This document shows positions 60,424 to 64,000 of a stretch of DNA of 64,000 nucleotides, piece by piece. Below the pieces are notes generated by a model, which worked only from the letters and a program-made list of their open reading frames with translations, was not told where the DNA came from and made no database searches. The translations under genes were made by a program, and so were the position numbers. The number at the start of each line of letters is the position of its first letter. Position 1 is the first letter of the stretch. The stretch is from Planktothrix rubescens CCAP 1459/22 (GTDB lineage Bacteria; Cyanobacteriota; Cyanobacteriia; Cyanobacteriales; Microcoleaceae): assembly GCA_904830895.1 (NCBI GenBank), contig LR882958.1, positions 2,660,001 through 2,724,000 on the forward strand, in the 5' to 3' direction.

Positions 60424-60510
60424 GGCTTTCTGAGAGAGTCCTAAAGGACTCACTACAAACCGTAGTAAGCCCTTCATGGCTTTCTGAGAGAGTCCTAAAG
60501 GACTCACTAC
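60403..60510. repeat. Two copies of a 54-bp repeat at the recR start
   Basis: Two head-to-tail copies of a 54-base unit (AAACCGTAGTAAGCCCTTCA, continuing to GACTCACTAC). As 54 is a multiple of three, both copies stay open in the recR frame, each encoding [16 protein letters not shown]. The GGACTCACTAC part recurs at 62396 near hypA. Confidence 0.92.
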
Positions 60511-60660
60511 ATCTTACCTTAAAAATTCCCCCTCTCCTTCCCGACCTATCTATTCGGTTTCCGCATAGAAACTATGCTCAATAGGTTTTGATTGTTTGAA
60601 GAAGTGTGACTAAGCTAGGGACAACGGACAACAAAAACGAATAACTTAAATAAAATCTGT

Positions 60661-61152
60661 ATGTTTGAATTAATCCCCTTTCATAAATTCCGCGATACTC
60701 CCAGTGTTCGTTTTTTTGATATTACCATTGCCAATTCTAACGCCCGCGATTTAGTATTCCATGAGGGGCCAGCTATTAGCCCGAATAACACCGAAACTGG
60801 ATATTGGCAATTTTATCTTCATCCCCATCAAGAAGATAATTTGTTAGCAGTGAGTGGGGGACGTACTTTTTATTTAGTTAATTTTACTTGGAAAAATCCC
60901 TATCATATTGTTAGATTAGATGCTAACCGTCACATTTTAAGGATTCCCCCCGGAACGTTCCATCGTTCTGTATCAGACCCCGATGGTTCTTTGGTATTAA
61001 ACCAAGCCGTTAGAACTGCTGAAGCTACTATTAAAAGTGAGTTTCGGGTTTATAATAGTTTTGAAATTCCCCGTTTACTCAGAGTTACTTCTAAATTCGG
61101 CCCTGAACCAATTCTACATGGTTTTGATCAGGAAGAACGACAAGCGGCTTAA
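60661..61152 (+). CDS. Cupin-like hypothetical protein
   Basis: A 163-residue protein, rich in beta strands: FELIPFHKFRDTPSVRFFDI, then GYWQFYLHPHQEDNLLAVSGGRTFYLVNF, YHIVRLDANRHILRIPPGTFHRSVSDPDGS. The H-x-H and PPGTFHR pattern is that of a cupin with a metal or sugar-binding pocket, similar to dTDP-sugar epimerase-like folds. Substrate unknown. It is convergent with the hydrogenase accessory genes; a hairpin lies between them. Confidence 0.65.
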   Translation: MFELIPFHKFRDTPSVRFFDITIANSNARDLVFHEGPAISPNNTETGYWQFYLHPHQEDNLLAVSGGRTFYLVNFTWKNPYHIVRLDANRHILRIPPGTFHRSVSDPDGSLVLNQAVRTAEATIKSEFRVYNSFEIPRLLRVTSKFGPEPILHGFDQEERQAA

Positions 61153-61166
61153 ATTGGACTTTGACT

Positions 61167-61203
61167 AGAGAAACTGGATTTCTTCAAGAAACTCGGTTTC
61201 TCT
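61167..61203. terminator. Hairpin between convergent genes
   Basis: AGAGAAACTGGATTTCTT pairs with AAGAAACTCGGTTTCTCT, making a stem of 18 pairs with three mismatches and a tiny loop. It lies between the cupin-like gene and hypB, which converge, and could end transcription from both sides. No long T run is present, so the terminator role is uncertain. The arms resemble GAAACCCGGTTTC of the element near 15380. Confidence 0.45.
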
Positions 61204-61222
61204 GTCTCTCCAGTGTAAATAG

Positions 61223-62008
61223 CTAATTAATCTTTAATTCTAAAATCTGTTGCTCTAAAAATTGATACCATTCATTCATCCCAACACCTGTTTTAGCAGA
61301 AACTTCAAAAATTCGAGCTTGGGGAACAATTTTTTTAATATTATTTAAGGCTAATTCTCGATCAAAACCCACGACTTCCGCAATATCAATTTTATTAATA
61401 ATTACCACATCAGCAGTTTTAAATAATGTCGGATATTTCAAGGGTTTATCTTCCCCTTCCGTGACGGAAAGTAAAGCAATTCGTTGATTTTCTCCTAAGT
61501 CATAGGCCGCCGGACAGACTAAATTTCCGACATTTTCAATAATTAATAATTTGACTGAATCTAAGTTAATTTCAGAAAGGGCTTTAGCGATCATATCCGC
61601 TTCCAAATGACAAACATTTCCGGTGGTAATTTGAACCACTTGCGCCCCCGACCGTCTGAGTCTTTGAGCATCATTATCGGTGGCTAAATCTCCAACAATT
61701 ACAGCCCCAGGAAGATAGGAATTAATATCAGTTAGAGCCCGTTCAATAAAAGCGGTTTTTCCCGAACCAGGGGAGGATAAAACGTTTAAAACAAATAGTC
61801 CTTTACCCCAAAAAAAGCCTCGATTTCGTTCTGCTAATCGTTCATTTTTAGAGAGAATAGCTTCGTGAATTGTTAAGGTTTGATGGGGATGTTCATGATC
61901 AGAATGTTGATCATGGTGATGATCATGGGTGTGGAGATGGTCGTGATGATCATGACTATGGATTTCAATTGTTCCAGGGGTAACAGCGCAACCGCAATTT
62001 GTACACAT
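61223..62008 (-). CDS. hypB: Hydrogenase nickel incorporation protein HypB
   Basis: A 261-residue GTPase that delivers nickel to NiFe hydrogenase (and in some species urease). It begins MCTNCGC, the high-affinity metal motif, followed by a histidine-rich stretch (residues about 14-45, [19 protein letters not shown]) for nickel storage. P-loop: [15 protein letters not shown]; later [12 protein letters not shown] (NKxD). The ATG at 62008 is chosen; an in-frame TTG two codons upstream would overlap hypA by four bases. The gene follows hypA with a two-base gap. Confidence 0.95.
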   Translation of the reverse strand: MCTNCGCAVTPGTIEIHSHDHHDHLHTHDHHHDQHSDHEHPHQTLTIHEAILSKNERLAERNRGFFWGKGLFVLNVLSSPGSGKTAFIERALTDINSYLPGAVIVGDLATDNDAQRLRRSGAQVVQITTGNVCHLEADMIAKALSEINLDSVKLLIIENVGNLVCPAAYDLGENQRIALLSVTEGEDKPLKYPTLFKTADVVIINKIDIAEVVGFDRELALNNIKKIVPQARIFEVSAKTGVGMNEWYQFLEQQILELKIN

Positions 62009-62010
62009 AA

Positions 62011-62352
62011 TCAAGAAACCTCTAAAGATGTTAATTCTAACTCTTTTCCCTGAAGAATATCAAGGCTATATTGATGACAATGGGGACATTCATAAATATA
62101 ATCGTCCGGCTGAAATTCAACCTGACAATTATGACAATAACAGCGAACAGAAATTGAATCGATTTCAAAAATAGCGGTTTCTGCCATTGTTCCTTTCGCC
62201 ACCACATCAAAGGCAAATTCTAACGCCTCTGGGATAACTCCCGATAGAGCCCCTACTTTCATTTTAAGCCAATGAATTTGAGTTGCCCCTTGTTGTTTAG
62301 CATGGTTTAAGGCAATCTCTAGGGTTTGTTCCATAATACTAACTTCGTGCAT
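62011..62352 (-). CDS. hypA: Hydrogenase nickel incorporation protein HypA
   Basis: A 113-residue nickel chaperone. It starts [15 protein letters not shown], with the nickel-binding His2, and has a zinc site formed by CHNC and CPHC (residues about 73-95). Works with HypB to insert nickel in the large subunit of NiFe hydrogenase. The complete length is normal. It is followed immediately by hypB, and the maturation protease lies 80 bases upstream in the same direction, so the three probably make an operon. Confidence 0.95.
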   Translation of the reverse strand: MHEVSIMEQTLEIALNHAKQQGATQIHWLKMKVGALSGVIPEALEFAFDVVAKGTMAETAIFEIDSISVRCYCHNCQVEFQPDDYIYECPHCHQYSLDILQGKELELTSLEVS

Positions 62353-62432
62353 AATTATTTGTAGTAACCTCTTTAGGGTTTTTTTTGAGTCCTGAAGGAC
62401 TCACTACGGTTGGTTTTAATTATAACTTATTT

Positions 62433-62864
62433 TTAGGTTTTATTGATAAAAGTTTTAATAATTCTTAAAGCCTCTTGGATGCCTTGTTGAGCTTTTTGCG
62501 AAAGGCTTTCAGAGAGTTCAAAATTTTCGCCAGGAATAGCAATTAACCATGATTGGGGTTGCTTTTGATAGAGAAATTGGGTTAAGGATAAAAGCGATCG
62601 CGGATTTAAAGAATGTCCCCAATTAAATAAATCTGAGGGTAAAGGTTCTAAGGAGGTAATATTAACCGTCTTCCCTTCTAAACTCGCATCGACAAAAATT
62701 ACTGTATCCACTTCAGCCATTTCTGCTGCAACTTCCGGGGTGAGTTGATGCAGAGAAAGCGATCGCACATTCATTAAATTCAACTGTTCCAATTCAGTAA
62801 TTACCGCTTGACCAATCCCATCATCCCCTCGAATGGGGTTCCCATATCCCACAATTAAAATCAT
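62433..62864 (-). CDS. Hydrogenase maturation protease
   Basis: A 143-residue HycI/HoxW/HupW-type endopeptidase that trims the C-terminus of the hydrogenase large subunit after nickel insertion. ILIVGYGNPIRGDDGIG holds the first metal-binding acid; FVDASLEG the second; and NPRSLLSL with the histidine in GHSLNP the third. The ATG at 62864 gives the family start MILIVGYGN; the upstream frame to 62909 lacks support. Being next to hypAB suggests a hydrogenase in this genome, but no structural genes are in the window, so HoxW versus HupW cannot be decided. Confidence 0.9.
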   Translation of the reverse strand: MILIVGYGNPIRGDDGIGQAVITELEQLNLMNVRSLSLHQLTPEVAAEMAEVDTVIFVDASLEGKTVNITSLEPLPSDLFNWGHSLNPRSLLSLTQFLYQKQPQSWLIAIPGENFELSESLSQKAQQGIQEALRIIKTFINKT

Positions 62865-63079
62865 ATTATTTTCTATAGTTAGTATTGGGAAATAATCAAA
62901 ATTAATCACTTTAAATTTAGAAGTTTTTAACCTTTATTTGAATCATAGTAAGTGTTTAATTTTATTCAATTACTTTCGGGTTAAGCTGTACTCTCATTAA
63001 ATGGGATAATTCTTAATTTCTTACACCTGACTTAACCCAATTGTTGAGAGTAACAGCCTATTTCCTATTCCCTCCGGGA

Positions 63080-63550
63080 TCACATTTTACTAATAATTCG
63101 TTGGACGATTTCGACTCCGGTAATAGCTTGCCAAGCAAACAGTCCCAGGATGATAGTATTCAGGGTAATATGACTATATCTCGCCCAATTAACTCCTTTT
63201 TGCATATAGGGAGTTAAGGAAGCAGAAATCGCAATCATTCCGGTCATTCCCAGTCCCGCCAATAAGTGGGGGCCAACAAACAGTTTCCCGTTGTTAATAT
63301 AAGTCACACCCATGCCACCAATACTTCCTAACACCATTAAAGCCAGCAAAACTGAGCCAATTTGGTGATGTTTAATATTGAATTTTCCCTTAATTAACTC
63401 TTTTTTGGTGTCTCCGTCCGCTTCCCGGGTACGACGAATTTGTACCCCCAAATACATCGCATAAATAGATAATCCTAACAAAATCCACATCAACACCGGA
63501 TGAAAAAAATTCAGCCAAGGTTTAATCGAGACTAGAATCGGCGAATCCAT
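63080..63550 (-). CDS. DUF4079 membrane protein
   Basis: A 156-residue membrane protein with four predicted helices: WLNFFHPVLMWILLGLSIYAMYL, IGSVLLALMVLGSIGGMGVTYI, LLAGLGMTGMIAISASL and ITLNTIILGLFAWQAITGVEI. Conserved histidines (FHP, KHHQIG, GPHLLAG, SHITLN) lie near helix ends, as in heme-binding cytochrome b561-like membrane proteins. This fits DUF4079, common in cyanobacteria. Function unknown. It is divergent from uvrB. Confidence 0.85.
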   Translation of the reverse strand: MDSPILVSIKPWLNFFHPVLMWILLGLSIYAMYLGVQIRRTREADGDTKKELIKGKFNIKHHQIGSVLLALMVLGSIGGMGVTYINNGKLFVGPHLLAGLGMTGMIAISASLTPYMQKGVNWARYSHITLNTIILGLFAWQAITGVEIVQRIISKM

Positions 63551-63664
63551 AATGTCCTCTCAGCAAGCCACAAAACTTAATAAAAATTAGCATACACCAG
63601 TTAACAGTCGCCCGTCTATGATATCCTGCTGCTATTCTAGTTGAATCCTTAATCAAGTTTGGCA

Positions 63665-64000
63665 ATGAAACCCTTTAAACTTCATGCCCCCTTTCAACCC
63701 CAGGGAGACCAGCCCCAGGCGATCGCCCAACTTACCGATAATATTCAAAACGGGCAACCCTTCAGCACCCTATTGGGGGCAACGGGAACCGGAAAAACCT
63801 TTACCATCGCCTCGGTAATCGAAAAAATCGGACGTCCGACCCTAGTTTTAGCCCATAACAAAACCCTCGCCGCCCAATTATGTAACGAATTTCGGTCATT
63901 TTTTCCTGAGAATGCTGTCGAATATTTTATCAGTTATTACGACTATTATCAACCGGAAGCCTATCTTCCTGTTACAGATACTTATATTGAAAAAACCTCA
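63665..64000 (+). CDS. uvrB: Excinuclease ABC subunit B, 5' part
   Basis: The first 112 residues of UvrB, cut by the window edge. [19 protein letters not shown], the Walker A motif [28 protein letters not shown], and [15 protein letters not shown] are all typical; the last is the start of the beta hairpin that clamps DNA. UvrB verifies damage in nucleotide excision repair with UvrA and UvrC. The start is the ATG at 63665. Confidence 0.95.
   Translation, partial: MKPFKLHAPFQPQGDQPQAIAQLTDNIQNGQPFSTLLGATGTGKTFTIASVIEKIGRPTLVLAHNKTLAAQLCNEFRSFFPENAVEYFISYYDYYQPEAYLPVTDTYIEKTS

Noticed and set aside
62370-62405. Terminator for the maturation protease gene
   Set aside because: The GAGTCCT hairpin has its T run on the wrong side for minus-strand transcription; it is better seen as a repeat related to that at recR.
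1-64000. tRNA, rRNA, tmRNA or other standard RNA genes
   Set aside because: I looked for T-loop and anticodon-arm patterns and rRNA motifs by eye and found none; a covariance-model search could still reveal a small RNA.

Overview
The window is chromosomal DNA from a cyanobacterium, most likely a filamentous non-heterocystous form of the Planktothrix/Oscillatoriales type (inference). The evidence is the scattered HIP1 octamers (GCGATCGC), AT-rich coding DNA broken up by small palindromic repeats, and many families found almost only in cyanobacteria or plastids: DUF2605/DUF2973, DUF4278, DUF2555, DUF6439-like, DUF6679-like, DUF3685, DUF4079, DUF4912, Ycf46, Ycf35, NblB and GUN4. I found no rRNA, tRNA or CRISPR array. 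The right edge cuts through uvrB.

Layout. 1-12.9 kb is mostly housekeeping and conserved cyanobacterial genes: a BMP-type lipoprotein, a WGR/DUF1963-like protein, a DUF4912 protein with nine 42-residue repeats, DUF2973/DUF2605, DUF4278, a TolC-type porin, a 2Fe-2S ferredoxin, coaBC, DUF2555 and an esterase. 12.9-15.1 kb is an accessory cluster with three back-to-back genes built from a coiled-coil effector-associated-like module, the last fused to GUN4; two are products of a 732-bp tandem duplication. 15.1-23.5 kb returns to metabolism and regulation: gdhA with a candidate NtcA site, an HxlR regulator, ppsA, a thioredoxin-like ferredoxin, an alpha/beta hydrolase and an anti-sigma-factor kinase. 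23.5-25.3 kb is a three-gene cassette (ParA-like ATPase, coiled-coil protein, PD-(D/E)XK-like nuclease) next to a truncated gene stub.

25.3-34.4 kb carries a DevBCA-type exporter whose devA is separated from devC and devB by a GNAT gene and a broken PIN toxin-antitoxin pair. It is followed by a VWA membrane protein, a TetR regulator with a likely operator at devB, and a REC-DUF3685 protein. 34.5-39.1 kb is a second accessory island: a Uma2 nuclease and a compact operon of an unknown protein, a QueC-like ATP pyrophosphatase, an XRE-ImmA/IrrE metallopeptidase and a PIN-domain protein. In my reading this operon is the best candidate for an undescribed defence or toxin-antitoxin system in the window.

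39.7-45.1 kb has DUF6679, a CBS protein, NblB, a DUF262 pair and a double-ATPase peptide transporter. 45.1-53.2 kb is a third accessory island: a Panacea-domain protein, a HicB antitoxin whose tail is encoded by an inserted repeat, and two tandem type IIG restriction-modification paralogues, one of which has cleanly lost its nuclease domain. 53.3-64 kb is conserved again: a ribbon-helix-helix protein, Ycf46 and Ycf35 behind a good promoter, a Crp-family regulator, an M61 peptidase, recR with an odd start, the hydrogenase accessory genes hypB, hypA and a maturation protease, DUF4079, and the start of uvrB.

A theme across the window is that short palindromic repeats have entered or abutted gene ends (HicB, the VWA protein, RecR, probably the GNAT), changing protein termini.
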